Positions 50,816 through 59,934 of a DNA stretch of 64,000 nt are shown in pieces. The translations under genes and the position numbers were made by a program. The notes under the pieces are model-generated. The model worked only from the letters and a program-made list of their open reading frames with translations, searched no databases and had not been told where the DNA came from. Position 1 is the first letter of the stretch. Each line of letters starts with the position of its first letter. The stretch comes from an uncultured Faecalicatena sp. (GTDB taxonomy: Bacteria > Bacillota > Clostridia > Lachnospirales > Lachnospiraceae), in the NCBI GenBank assembly GCA_902489075.1, contig CABTYO010000012.1, forward strand, positions 6,963 to 70,962. The letters are read 5' to 3'.

Positions 50816-53335
50816 TTATATATTTTCTTCTATGTATTGCTCAAATTCTTCAGGCGACATCAAAATCTTTCTCGGTTTTGTGCCTTCCTCTTCGCCTACC
50901 ACACCGGCCTCTGCCAGCTGGTCCATGATGCGCGCGGCCCTGTTAAATCCAATCTTGAACATGCGCTGCAGCATCCCGATGGATGCCTTATCCTTATCAA
51001 TGATCAGCTTTCCGGCATCTACGAAGTAGGTATCCCTTGCATTCTCGCCCTCCGGGGTTGCTCCGGGCATCCCTGCCTGGCTTCCCGTATTGGAATTGAC
51101 ATGCTCCTCGATCTCCTCGCTGTAAGAGGCATTGCCGTTATGTTCGATCAGATAGTCGACCACTTTCTGGACCTCTTTATCGGATACAAAGGATCCCTGT
51201 ACTCTGACCGGCTTCGGATAACCTGTCGGATAGAATAGCATATCTCCTTTTCCCAGCAGCTTCTCCGCTCCATTCATATCGATGATCGTACGGGAATCCA
51301 CTCCCGAGGAAACGGAAAAGGCAATTCTGGAAGGCATGTTCGCCTTAATCAGTCCTGTGATGACATTGACGGACGGACGCTGTGTCGCAAGGATCAGATG
51401 AAGTCCCGCGGCTCTCGCCAGCTGTGCCAGACGGCAGATGGCGCCTTCCACCTCGCCCGGCGCAACCATCATCAGGTCCGCCAGCTCGTCCACGATAATG
51501 ACGATCTTCGGCATCTTCTTCGGCACACCGTCCCCCGGCTCCAGCTGCTCGATCTTCTCATTGAAACCTTTCAGATCCCTGACATTATAGTCTGCAAACA
51601 GCTTGTAGCGCTTCTCCATCTCCGCCACAGCCCAGTTCAGGGCACCGGCGGCCTTTTTCGGGTCTGTCACGACCGGAATCAGAAGATGCGGAATCTTGTT
51701 GTAAACACTCAGCTCCACGACCTTCGGGTCGACCATGATCAGTTTCACCTCATCAGGATTGGTCCGGTAGATGATACTCATGATCAGGGTATTGATGCAG
51801 ACAGACTTACCGGACCCGGTCGCACCTGCAACCAGGAGGTGGGGCATCTTCGCGATATCCGCAACGACTGTCTTGCCTGCAATATCCTTGCCCACGGCAA
51901 ACGGAATACTGCACTTACTGTTCTTAAACTCACTGGACTCCAGAAGATCACGGAGCATGACCGCGGTGTTCTCATTGTTCGGCACCTCAATGCCGACCGC
52001 AGCCTTTCCCGGGATCGGAGCCTCAATTCTCAAATCGGTCACGGCAAGATTCAGCTTGATATCATCCGCCAGACCGACGATCTTGCTTACCTTGACCCCC
52101 TGCTCCGGCTGGATCTCATACCGGGTAACAGAAGGACCGCAGCTTGCATTGGTCACATGTACCTTTACACCGAAATTCTGCAGCGTCTGCTCCAGCTTTA
52201 AGGCGGTTGCCCGCAGATGGGCATCGGAATCGCCCCCGGTCTTCTTCCCGCGGTTGAGCAGAGACATCGGCGGCATCTTATATACCTTCTGCGGCTTCTT
52301 CTCCTGCGCTTTGACCTGGGCTTCCACCTGATCGGCTTCTGCCGCGGCTGCCTGCGCACTCTCCTGTGTCCTGCGCTTTCTGCCTGATTCTGCATCCACA
52401 GGAGACATCTCTTCCTGTGCATCCTGCCCGGCTGCTGTCTGGATCGGCGGTATCTCTGCCGTCTCTTCCGGAATAATCTCCTCTGCCGGTTCCGGGATGT
52501 CCGCCGGAGGGTCCGGCCGGTTGATCACCAGATCCTCAAATGGGGATGGCATCGGCGCATCCGCCTCCGGGACTCCATCTATCGTCAGTTCTTTCAGATC
52601 CGGCGACTTTCTGCCAGTTGTCTTATCCATCAGTGTGGTGGCAAAGGAGACACCGGAAACCTTCTTATCCTGTCTCTTGGTGCTGCTCTCAGAAGCCTTT
52701 GTATTCCTGCGCTCCTGCTGACGCTCCATCCGCTTCGTGGCGGAGGCTTCTTTGCGCTTTCTTGCATCTTCATATGCTTTCCTGCTCTTATGTCCCAGCG
52801 GCGTCAGAAGTGACTTCTCCGTAATCAGTATGGTACAGATCACCACCAGAATCACCAGGACCACATAGGTCCCGGCCACCCCGATGAGCGGGCACAAAAG
52901 CTTCACAATGCAGCCGCCCATCAGGCCTCCTGCATTCTTATGCTCACTGGCGAGCTGATAATATGTCATTAACTTTGCTTTCGCATCGTAAGAATTCATA
53001 ACCAATTCTAAAAATGCTGTAAGTGTAAGCAGCAGAACACCTGCTGCGGCTATCTTTATGTATGCGTGTGCATTCCCTTTGTTGGAAATGGTAAAGGCGG
53101 CGGCGCCAAACAGGATAAATGGCAGAAGATACGCCATAAACCCAAATAATCCAAACATCACCGACGAAACTGCCTCCCCCGCAATTCCGCCAAGCCCAAA
53201 GTTGCTGATCACTAACAGAATACAGACTGCCAGTAAAGAAAGAATCAAAATCTCATCTTTTATAACAGCATTACTCTGTGATTTCTTCGGCTTGCCTCTT
53301 GTGCTTTTTCTCTTTCTAGTCGACTTTGCAGCCAT
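50816..53335 (-). CDS. FtsK/SpoIIIE family DNA translocase
   Basis: 839 residues from the ATG at 53335 (GGGGGA site). Four transmembrane helices (~residues 30-190), a ~200-residue disordered linker (PEPAEEIIPEETAEIPPIQ), then the motor: Walker A VAGATGSGKSVCINTL, Walker B IVIIVDELADLMM, and a C-terminal gamma winged helix (MLQRMFKIGFNRAARIMDQLAEAGVV) that reads KOPS/SRS sites. It pumps DNA through the septum at division or sporulation. The tepA-like gene just upstream is the same neighbour as in Bacillus spoIIIE. Confidence 0.97.
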   Translation of the reverse strand: MAAKSTRKRKSTRGKPKKSQSNAVIKDEILILSLLAVCILLVISNFGLGGIAGEAVSSVMFGLFGFMAYLLPFILFGAAAFTISNKGNAHAYIKIAAAGVLLLTLTAFLELVMNSYDAKAKLMTYYQLASEHKNAGGLMGGCIVKLLCPLIGVAGTYVVLVILVVICTILITEKSLLTPLGHKSRKAYEDARKRKEASATKRMERQQERRNTKASESSTKRQDKKVSGVSFATTLMDKTTGRKSPDLKELTIDGVPEADAPMPSPFEDLVINRPDPPADIPEPAEEIIPEETAEIPPIQTAAGQDAQEEMSPVDAESGRKRRTQESAQAAAAEADQVEAQVKAQEKKPQKVYKMPPMSLLNRGKKTGGDSDAHLRATALKLEQTLQNFGVKVHVTNASCGPSVTRYEIQPEQGVKVSKIVGLADDIKLNLAVTDLRIEAPIPGKAAVGIEVPNNENTAVMLRDLLESSEFKNSKCSIPFAVGKDIAGKTVVADIAKMPHLLVAGATGSGKSVCINTLIMSIIYRTNPDEVKLIMVDPKVVELSVYNKIPHLLIPVVTDPKKAAGALNWAVAEMEKRYKLFADYNVRDLKGFNEKIEQLEPGDGVPKKMPKIVIIVDELADLMMVAPGEVEGAICRLAQLARAAGLHLILATQRPSVNVITGLIKANMPSRIAFSVSSGVDSRTIIDMNGAEKLLGKGDMLFYPTGYPKPVRVQGSFVSDKEVQKVVDYLIEHNGNASYSEEIEEHVNSNTGSQAGMPGATPEGENARDTYFVDAGKLIIDKDKASIGMLQRMFKIGFNRAARIMDQLAEAGVVGEEEGTKPRKILMSPEEFEQYIEENI

Positions 53336-53430
53336 AATACTTCCCCCTTGGCTTTTAAACATACTATATCTAGTATATCATTTTTTCAAAAGCCTGTCAT
53401 TATGAAATTTTTCTTCAGGGATTTACTTTA

Positions 53431-53464
53431 GCAGTTAAGTGAAAACTTTGCAACCCTTAACTGC
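53431..53464 (-). terminator. hairpin between tepA-like gene and ftsK
   Basis: GCAGTTAAG (53431-53439) pairs perfectly with CTTAACTGC (53456-53464), just after the stop at 53484. It has no clear T-run. Confidence 0.45.
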
Positions 53465-53483
53465 CAAATCATCCAAACTTGCT

Positions 53484-54239
53484 TTATAATGGCGGCAGTT
53501 CCAGTGAGTCTGTCTTTGCCTCTCCCTCAATCATGCTGTGAAGCTTGTGCAGTGCCTGGCTGATCCCGCCAACCTCGTCGATAATCCCTTCCCGGACAGC
53601 GTCCTCCCCTTCCAGCATGGTCCCCACATCTTTTACAAGCTGAGTGGAATCCAGCATCAGCTCTTCCAGGCGGGCCTGTGTGATCTTAGAATGAGATGAG
53701 ATAAACTTTGTAATCCGGTCCTGCGTCTTTTCCATATTCCGGAGACTCTGTGCCACTCCGATAAACATCCCGCTGGAACGTACCGGATGTACAATCATCG
53801 TCCCACTCGGTACAATAAACGAATAATCCGCAGACACTGCCAGCGGGCCTCCGATTGAATGGCTGCCCCCGAGTACGAGTGAAACCGTCGGCTTACTTAA
53901 GGATGCAATCATCTCCGCAATTGCAAGTCCCGCCTCCACATCTCCTCCCAGGGTATTGAGCAGGATTAAGACGCCTTCCACTTCATCATTGTCCTCAGCC
54001 TCGGCAAGCCTTGGGATCAGATGTTCATATTTGGTAGCCTTGGTATTCCCGGATACGGCCTCATGCCCTTCGATCTCCCCAATCACTGTCATAAGCTGTA
54101 TATTGTGCCGTCCGCTTGCCTTTCCAAGACGCAGAGTTCCCGTATCTTTAATTTCTTCATTCTCATCTGCCTGTTTCTTCTGAATCTGTTCTTCTTTATC
54201 TTCCTGAGCATTTTCCATATTACTTTGCGTATTTTCCAT
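53484..54239 (-). CDS. ClpP-like protease, TepA/YlqK type (translocation-enhancing)
   Basis: 251 residues from the ATG at 54239, with AGGAGTGG 9 bases before; a GTG frame opening at 54284 has no such site. A Glu/Gln-rich ~45-residue lead is followed by a ClpP-type fold: NTLGGDVEAGLAIAEMI, the nucleophile in GGSHSIGGPLA (Ser128) and the base in MIVHPVRSSG (His151), with acidic candidates in EGEDAVREGIIDEVGG. In Bacillus, TepA works in spore formation and export. It lies upstream of ftsK, as in Bacillus. Confidence 0.9.
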   Translation of the reverse strand: MENTQSNMENAQEDKEEQIQKKQADENEEIKDTGTLRLGKASGRHNIQLMTVIGEIEGHEAVSGNTKATKYEHLIPRLAEAEDNDEVEGVLILLNTLGGDVEAGLAIAEMIASLSKPTVSLVLGGSHSIGGPLAVSADYSFIVPSGTMIVHPVRSSGMFIGVAQSLRNMEKTQDRITKFISSHSKITQARLEELMLDSTQLVKDVGTMLEGEDAVREGIIDEVGGISQALHKLHSMIEGEAKTDSLELPPL

Positions 54240-54329
54240 GTTCTGTATCCACTCCTGTCTTTCTGAATTCGTATACCGCTTCACATAGTATCTGAAAGAA
54301 AGGCAGAATTATACATTTTCCGTAAAAAA

Positions 54330-54364
54330 ATGGTATGGATGCAAATTGTATACATCCATACCAT
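54330..54364 (-). terminator. terminator of metY
   Basis: ATGGTATGGATG (54330-54341) pairs with CATCCATACCAT (54353-54364); on the minus strand a TTTTTTT run follows (54324-54330). One of the strongest terminators in the window. Confidence 0.85.
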
Positions 54365-54369
54365 CTTAT

Positions 54370-55644
54370 CTAAAGCAGTGCCTGCTCTACATCTGCGATA
54401 ATATCGTCCACATTTTCGATTCCCACACTGAATCTGATCAGATCCGGCTGAACACCTGCTTCTTTCAGCTCCTGCTCATTCATCTGGCGGTGTGTGTGGC
54501 TTGCCGGATGAAGAACACAGCTGCGTGCATCGGCAACATGAGTCACGATCGCAACCATTTTCAGCTTATCCATCATCTCCACTGCTGCTTCTCTTCCACC
54601 CTTTAAGCCAAATGTGAGAACGCCGCAGGTGCCGTTCGGCATATATTTCTGTGCCAGGTCATAGTACTTGTCACCCGGCAGTGACGGGCAGGAAACCCAT
54701 GCCACTTTTTCATGATTCTTCAAGTACTTTGCTACAGCCAGTGCATTCTCGCAGTGACGCGGAACACGCAGGTGCAGTGTCTCCAGTCCGATGTTCAGAA
54801 GAAATGCATTCTGTGGAGCCTGGATTGATCCAAGATCTCTCATCAGCTGGGCAGTTGCTTTCGTAATGTAAGCACCTTTTCCAAACTTCTGTGTATAAAC
54901 AATACCATGATATGTCTCATCCGGTGTTGTCAGCCCCGGGAACTTCTCAGCATGAGCCTCCCAGTCAAAATTGCCGCTGTCCACGATGGCGCCGCCCACA
55001 CAGGCAGCATGTCCGTCCATGTACTTTGTGGTAGAATGCGTCACGATATCTGCTCCCCACTCAAACGGACGGCAGTTGATCGGTGTCGCAAATGTATTAT
55101 CTACAATAAACGGAACTCCGTGTGCATGTGCCGCTTTGGCAAACTTCTCGATATCCAGGACAACGAGTGCCGGGTTGGCGATCGTCTCTCCGAATACAGC
55201 CTTCGTATTCTCCTGGAATGCTGCATCCAGCTCTTCTTCGGTACAGTCAGGGTCTACGAAAGTGGCCTCCACACCCATCTTCTTGATGGTATGTGCATAC
55301 AGGTTATATGTACCACCGTAAAGTGCAGAAGCACACACGATATGGTCGCCTGCCTGTACGATATTCATGATGGCATAAAAATTCGCTGCCTGGCCGGAAG
55401 AAGTCAGCATGGCAGCCACTCCGCCCTCCAGGTCACAGATCTTGGCAGCAACCGCGTCATTCGTCGGGTTCTGCAGTCTGGTATAGAAATATCCGGACTC
55501 CTCCAGATCAAAAAGGCGTCCCATCTGCTCACTGCTTGTATATCTGAACGTTGTGCTCTGGTAAATAGGAAGAACTCTCGGTTCCCCATTGCCCGGCTCG
55601 TAACCGGACTGTATACATTTTGTCTCAATCTTATAGCTGCTCAT
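54370..55644 (-). CDS. metY: O-acetylhomoserine sulfhydrylase (MetY)
   Basis: 424 residues, PLP-dependent Cys/Met metabolism family. PLP site: the lysine in THSTTKYMDGHAACVGG, with the aspartate in FIVDNTFATP; substrate region YHGIVYTQKFGKGAYITKA; the C-terminal FSVGIENVDDIIADVEQAL. It makes homocysteine (or methionine-type thiols) from O-acetylhomoserine and sulfide. The long ~70-residue region after the PLP lysine separates it from cystathionine gamma-synthases. It lies 10 bases after the CFI-box gene. Confidence 0.95.
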   Translation of the reverse strand: MSSYKIETKCIQSGYEPGNGEPRVLPIYQSTTFRYTSSEQMGRLFDLEESGYFYTRLQNPTNDAVAAKICDLEGGVAAMLTSSGQAANFYAIMNIVQAGDHIVCASALYGGTYNLYAHTIKKMGVEATFVDPDCTEEELDAAFQENTKAVFGETIANPALVVLDIEKFAKAAHAHGVPFIVDNTFATPINCRPFEWGADIVTHSTTKYMDGHAACVGGAIVDSGNFDWEAHAEKFPGLTTPDETYHGIVYTQKFGKGAYITKATAQLMRDLGSIQAPQNAFLLNIGLETLHLRVPRHCENALAVAKYLKNHEKVAWVSCPSLPGDKYYDLAQKYMPNGTCGVLTFGLKGGREAAVEMMDKLKMVAIVTHVADARSCVLHPASHTHRQMNEQELKEAGVQPDLIRFSVGIENVDDIIADVEQALL

Positions 55645-55654
55645 TCTCTTCCTC

Positions 55655-56410
55655 CTATGAATATAAATATTTCTTTTCCAGCTCGCGCACCATATCGCTG
55701 TAAAGTTCCTGGCATTCCTGCTTCTTACCTTCCTCGATCAGATGCACACATGGATTTACATACTCTTCCCAGATACCGGCATAGACCTCAGCCGCATTCT
55801 CCTGACGGTCAATACGCTTCACAATCGTCGGTGCAATATTGTAATACTCTTCCACCGTCCTTATGCCCTCTTCAGATTCCAGCATGTACTGGTCCCTGTA
55901 CTCCCGAAGCAGACCCAGCTCATAGCAGTCATCCGGCTTATCCAGACTTCTGCATACCGCAGTCGTAATATAGCAGAGACCTTTCTTGAATCCGCCCTGG
56001 ATCTTCTCACGGCTCGAAAGCCCGATCTTATTCTCCGGCATCTTCTGATTCCAGCGTTCAACCATCTTCTCTGTAAACGCTTTCGTCTTCTCACTGCTAA
56101 TCTCTCCCAGAAGCGGAACATAATATGAAACCATATTCATATTATAATCAAGACACACGATATCCCTTTTCCTCTTGGAAGGTATCGCAGCAAGCTGTTC
56201 GGCCACATACTCCGGAATATAAGAAGCCATCTCTTCCAGCATCTCATCAGATTCTTCAAAACCTTCCCTGATCTGCCCCAGCAGTGCACTATGCTGATTC
56301 AGAAGCGTATCAATATTCGTCCCATAAGTATTCTTATGAAACTTCTTCGCATATTCGGCAGTCTCCCCAAACAGGGAAATCATATCTGCCCTCAGATTCT
56401 CATGGTTCAT
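55655..56410 (-). CDS. CFI-box-CTERM domain protein
   Basis: 251 residues, mainly helical. The late segment CYITTAVCRSLDKPDDCYELGLLREYRDQYM carries the conserved C(F/Y)I-TTAxC and ELxxLRxYRDxYM motif of the CFI-box-CTERM domain, normally a short cysteine-containing tail; function unknown. Most of the N-terminal ~140 residues have no assignable domain. It sits 10 bases before metY, so the two are likely coexpressed; a link to sulfur metabolism is only inference. Start ATG at 56410 is followed by the giant palindrome region upstream. Confidence 0.75.
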   Translation of the reverse strand: MNHENLRADMISLFGETAEYAKKFHKNTYGTNIDTLLNQHSALLGQIREGFEESDEMLEEMASYIPEYVAEQLAAIPSKRKRDIVCLDYNMNMVSYYVPLLGEISSEKTKAFTEKMVERWNQKMPENKIGLSSREKIQGGFKKGLCYITTAVCRSLDKPDDCYELGLLREYRDQYMLESEEGIRTVEEYYNIAPTIVKRIDRQENAAEVYAGIWEEYVNPCVHLIEEGKKQECQELYSDMVRELEKKYLYS

Positions 56411-56538
56411 TTTATCTCCTCTTAACGTAAAACATTCAAATTCGTCTAAATATCACAGAATATTGTACCATATACCGGGGAGGCTATCAAGATGAATTTA
56501 TGAGATGAGTTCTCAGGAGGGAAAGATGAAGGGGGGGC

Positions 56539-56811
56539 GCATGTCAGGGAGAGGGAGGGCAGGCGGGGGGACTTTTGGAATACCGGACGTTTAGGCTTGG
56601 GTTTGTAATAGGAAAAAGGTCCAATCTGACGGGAACGACTGCATTCGTCGCGAAATCCTGAAAGGATTTCACGGCTCAGGCAGTCTTAAAATCTGCTGTT
56701 GAACAGCAGATTTTACCCGACAGATTGAACCTTTTTCCTATAACAAACTCTACGCCACACTTGAGGCATTCACAAAAGTCCCCCCGCCTACCCTCCCTCT
56801 CCCTGACATGC
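56539..56811. repeat. giant imperfect palindrome A with internal three-way junction
   Basis: 273 bases. Outer arms (56539-56577 and 56773-56811) match over 38 of 39 positions; a weaker middle follows, and an inner arm segment starting TAGGAAAAAGG also pairs. Inside are GACTGC/GCAGTC (56637-56642, 56680-56685) enclosing hairpin GAAATCC-(5)-GGATTTC (56652-56670), and a separate hairpin AAAATCTGCTG-TTGAA-CAGCAGATTTT (56688-56714). One strand is purine-rich. No protein frame covers it. Confidence 0.85.
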
Positions 56812-57033
56812 TTGGTTTCATCCGGCCGTGGAGAACACATCCCGGAGGCAAATTGTGGTGGGGAAGCGTATAAAGTCGAATGGGGAACGCCGTCGACTTA
56901 AGAAGTATCCGTCGTAACTTATTTATTATTCTGGTTTATTATTCTGGCGCCTGTACAGCGCCGCCTCTCCAACCGCCATACGGCTCCCGCCCCGAGTCGT
57001 CCCACCTGAACGTATCTGCGACCTGATGCGCCA
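56812..57033. other. spacer between the two giant palindromes
   Basis: 222 bases without a coding frame. It holds a hairpin GTCGA...TCGAC (near 56876-56898), a direct repeat TTATTATTCTGG (twice), and GGCGC-CTGTACA-GCGCC (56946-56962). No promoter was seen. Confidence 0.4.
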
Positions 57034-57317
57034 GCTCCGGGGGATTTCAGGCATCCGTGAGGGTGGGGAGTGTCTTTTCTGAAATCCGTAAAGCGAGCCT
57101 AGAAACTGTTAAAGGAAAATCGGGGAAAATGACGGCCTGGATTTGATGTTCAACATCAAATCCAGTAGCCTACTTGCCGGGAAATCATCAAGATTTCCCG
57201 GCATATAGGCTCAGTGCCGTCATTTTCCCCGATTTTACTTTTACAGTTTCTCAGCAAGCGGTCAGGATTCAGAAAAGACACTCCCCGCCCTCACGGATGC
57301 CTGAAATCCCCCGGAGC
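57034..57317. repeat. giant imperfect palindrome B, same design in opposite orientation
   Basis: 284 bases. The outer 50-base arms (57034-57083 and 57268-57317) match except one position that would be a G-U pair. Inside are hairpin CTGGATTTGATG-(TTCAA)-CATCAAATCCAG (57137-57165), and AGCCTA/TAGGCT (57167-57172, 57206-57211) enclosing GCCGGGAAATC-(5)-GATTTCCCGGC (57176-57202). Read on the minus strand the order, the 5-base loops and the TTGAA loop equal palindrome A, while the stems differ. The yebC stop lies 40 bases to the right. Confidence 0.85.
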
Positions 57318-57356
57318 GTCCCCCTTACACCTCACTACGTTCTTTCCCAGACTCCC

Positions 57357-58088
57357 TTACTCATCCCAGTTATGGTACACGTCCTGTACATCGTCGTCTT
57401 CATCCAGCAGGTCCAATGTCTTCTGGATGTTCTTGATGTCTTCTTCGCTTGTCAGTTCTACGTAGGTCTGTGGGATCATCGTGACTTCTGCGTCTGCCAT
57501 AACGATTCCTTCTTCTTCCAGTTTCAGGCGGACTGCGCTGAAGTCTTCTGGTGCAGTGAGGATCTCGAAGCTGTCCTCATTCTCTACGAAGTCTTCTGCG
57601 CCTGCATCCAGGGCAAGCATCATCAACTCGTCTGCTTCCATGCTGCACTCTTCTTTATCTACCAGAATCTGTCCTTTTTCATCAAACATGAAAGATACGC
57701 ATCCTGGTGTTCCTACGTTTCCGCTGCCCTTGGTGAATGCATTCTTTACGTTAGATGCGGTACGGTTCTTATTGTCCGTCAGTGTCTTTACGATGATTGC
57801 TGTACCGTTCGGACCGTATCCTTCGTATGTAATATGCTCGTAATTGTCTCCGGAACCTTCTCCGGCTGCCTTCTTGATATTCCTGTCGATCGTATCATTC
57901 GGCATGTTGTTGGATTTGGCCTTTGCAATCACGTCACGCAGTCTGCTGTTATTGTTCGGGTCCGGACCGCCGCCCTCTTTTACTGCAACAGCAAGCTCAC
58001 GTCCAAGCTTCGTAAAAATCTTACCTTTAGCAGCATCATTTTTTTCTTTCTTATGCTTGATGTTCGCAAATTTAGAATGTCCTGACAT
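57357..58088 (-). CDS. YebC/PmpR-family DNA-binding regulator
   Basis: 243 residues, the normal length. MSGHSKFANIKHKKEKNDAAKGKIFTKLGRELAVAVKEGGGPDPNNNSRLRDVIAKAKSNNMPNDTIDRNIKKA is the family's conserved start; the rest has three alpha/beta domains with YEGYGPNGTAIIVKTLTDNKNRT. Members bind DNA as regulators, and some help ribosomes through difficult proline-rich stretches. A GGAGAT site precedes the ATG. It is alone between the palindromes and mazF. Confidence 0.96.
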   Translation of the reverse strand: MSGHSKFANIKHKKEKNDAAKGKIFTKLGRELAVAVKEGGGPDPNNNSRLRDVIAKAKSNNMPNDTIDRNIKKAAGEGSGDNYEHITYEGYGPNGTAIIVKTLTDNKNRTASNVKNAFTKGSGNVGTPGCVSFMFDEKGQILVDKEECSMEADELMMLALDAGAEDFVENEDSFEILTAPEDFSAVRLKLEEEGIVMADAEVTMIPQTYVELTSEEDIKNIQKTLDLLDEDDDVQDVYHNWDE

Positions 58089-58260
58089 CTTATAATCTCC
58101 TCTTTCCGTTTTTTATCTTATTCATATCACCTAGTCTTAACCGATAAACTCGCTTTACAATTCTATCACTCTTTATCTAATATTTCAATTATTTCTTTGC
58201 AAAAATAGGAATCCCCGTAAAACCCGTGTAAAAAAAGGACCTGCCTTCACACATTCGCTC

Positions 58261-58608
58261 TTATGTAGAAAGTTCCAGACTGATCCGTACAGCATCATTG
58301 ACCTTCCTCATCAGCCCGCTGTCTACATGGCACACAAATTCTTTCAGCCTCTGCTTATCAATGGTGCGGATCTGTTCCAGCAGTATCACTGAATTTTTCA
58401 CAATATGATATTTCTCCGCACTGATTTCTATATGGGTTGGCAGTTTTGCTTTATTCATCCTGGATGTGATCGCCGCACAGATAACTGTGGGACTGTGTTT
58501 ATTCCCCACGTCGTTCTGAATGATCAGTACCGGACGGATGCCGCCCTGTTCCGAACCCACTACCGGACTTAAGTCCGCATAATATATATCTCCTCTTTTT
58601 ATTACCAA
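58261..58608 (-). CDS. MazF/PemK-family endoribonuclease toxin
   Basis: 115 residues, full MazF length. MVIKRGDIYYADLSPVVGSEQGGIRPVLIIQNDVGNKHSPTVICAAITSR..LPTHIEI contains the RGDIY..DLSP and R-P-V-(L/V)-(I/V)-x-x-N motif with the catalytic arginine region and the Thr (ITS). In Bacillus NdoA/MazF cuts mRNA at UACAU and is neutralised by NdoAI, coded between alr and ndoA. Here no intact antitoxin frame lies between alr and this gene. It is probably a housekeeping-type copy. AGGAG site present. Confidence 0.94.
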   Translation of the reverse strand: MVIKRGDIYYADLSPVVGSEQGGIRPVLIIQNDVGNKHSPTVICAAITSRMNKAKLPTHIEISAEKYHIVKNSVILLEQIRTIDKQRLKEFVCHVDSGLMRKVNDAVRISLELST

Positions 58609-58628
58609 ATCACTTCACACTCCGATTC

Positions 58629-58724
58629 TCATACTTGTTCTTCCCCACTGGAAAGCATATTTAAGTATTCCCTGCTTTTTCGGATGTATGCAAGTGCACG
58701 GAAAATTAGGATATTTCTTCCCGG
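58629..58724 (-). pseudogene. possible antitoxin remnant between alr and mazF
   Basis: A 31-codon open stretch ending ALAYIRKSREYLNMLSSGEEQV, closed by TGA 21 bases before mazF. It lies where NdoAI/MazE antitoxin genes sit in other Firmicutes, but has no good start codon (an in-frame stop is directly upstream). The helical sequence looks real. Either a truncated antitoxin or a short gene with a non-standard start. Confidence 0.35.
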
Positions 58725-58767
58725 TCAGATGTTTGCCCGGATCCGCTGACTGCCTGATGGCGTCCTG

Positions 58768-59934
58768 TCAGACCAGATATTCCACCTGATCCACGACTTT
58801 CCCGCCCTTTATGTATACCCTCGGGATGCGCCTGCCAAGACAGCAGACGAACTCATAGTTAAAACGTCCGCAGACTGCACTTAATTCTTCTACCGGAATA
58901 TGTTCGTCCTGGTCATATCCAACGAGCACAACCTGGTCCATAAACTTCACATCCGGGATATCCGTCACATCGACCATAAACTGATCCATGCAGACCCGTC
59001 CCAGAATGCGCGCACGCTTTCCATGGATCAGCACATCTGCCTGATTGGACAGTCCCCTTGGATAACCGTCACCATATCCGACTGGAATCGTGGCTACCTT
59101 CATCTTCTTCTCAGCTGTAAATGTACCGCCATAACTAATGGAGGACCCTGGCTCAACTTCTTTGACAAAAGTCACATGGCTGATCAGTTCCAGTGCCGGG
59201 CGCAGGTCTACTGCACTTTTCTGTACCTCTTCTGACGGATACATCCCGTATGTGGAAATACCTGCGCGCACGAGATTATGCTTCATCTCCGGGAAGTCAA
59301 TGATCCCCGCACTGTTGTCACAATGATAATATGTAATATGGACCCCCTCCTTTTCCAGGGCATCCTTCACCCAGACGAACCGTTCATACTGCTTTAGCGT
59401 ATAACTTTTATCGTTCTCATCTGCTTTTGCAAAATGGGTAAAAACACCGTCTACCTCTACATGCGGCATTCTGCAGATCTTTTTAATTATCTGAATGCTC
59501 TCCATATTCGGCAGGAATCCAAGTCTTCCCATCCCGGTATCGATCTTAATGTGAAAATGTGCCGTTCTCCCCATTTCTCCGGCAATTCGGGCAATTTGGG
59601 AAGCTGTTTCTTCCATATAAATGGTGGCGCTGATATCATAATTGAGCATATCCTCATACTGCTCCGGGAAAATACATCCCAGAACAAGAACAGGTTTCCC
59701 AATCCCTGCTTTTCTCAGGGAAATCGCCTCCTCCAGGCTGGCGGTTGCATATCCCCAGATATACTCTTTCTCCTCGAACATCTTCGCGATCGGAGCCGCG
59801 CCATGCCCGTATCCATCCATCTTGACAACGGCAAGAATCTGGGCACCGTCCCCGATATGCTGTTTCATCTGTTCCATATTATATTCAATTGCATCCAGAT
59901 CTATCCTGGCATACACTCTGCTGTAATGTTTCAT
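58768..59934 (-). CDS. alr: alanine racemase
   Basis: 388 residues. The PLP lysine is in AVVKMDGYGHG (Lys38), the catalytic tyrosine in ISYGGTFTAEKKMKVATIPVGYGDGYPR, and RVCMDQFMVDVTD is the C-terminal substrate domain. It makes D-alanine for peptidoglycan. It overlaps the nnr stop by 4 bases (ATGA at 59931-59934). The gene order nnr-alr-mazF is the common Firmicutes cluster. Confidence 0.97.
   Translation of the reverse strand: MKHYSRVYARIDLDAIEYNMEQMKQHIGDGAQILAVVKMDGYGHGAAPIAKMFEEKEYIWGYATASLEEAISLRKAGIGKPVLVLGCIFPEQYEDMLNYDISATIYMEETASQIARIAGEMGRTAHFHIKIDTGMGRLGFLPNMESIQIIKKICRMPHVEVDGVFTHFAKADENDKSYTLKQYERFVWVKDALEKEGVHITYYHCDNSAGIIDFPEMKHNLVRAGISTYGMYPSEEVQKSAVDLRPALELISHVTFVKEVEPGSSISYGGTFTAEKKMKVATIPVGYGDGYPRGLSNQADVLIHGKRARILGRVCMDQFMVDVTDIPDVKFMDQVVLVGYDQDEHIPVEELSAVCGRFNYEFVCCLGRRIPRVYIKGGKVVDQVEYLV

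Noticed and set aside
54907..55968. 353-codon plus-strand reading frame opposite metY and the CFI-box gene
   Set aside because: It is antisense to two well-supported genes, has Cys/His/Arg-rich composition and no ribosome site; it is a shadow of high-GC codon use.
57174..58085. 303-codon plus-strand frame over palindrome B and yebC
   Set aside because: It covers yebC in antisense and runs through the palindrome; composition is not protein-like.
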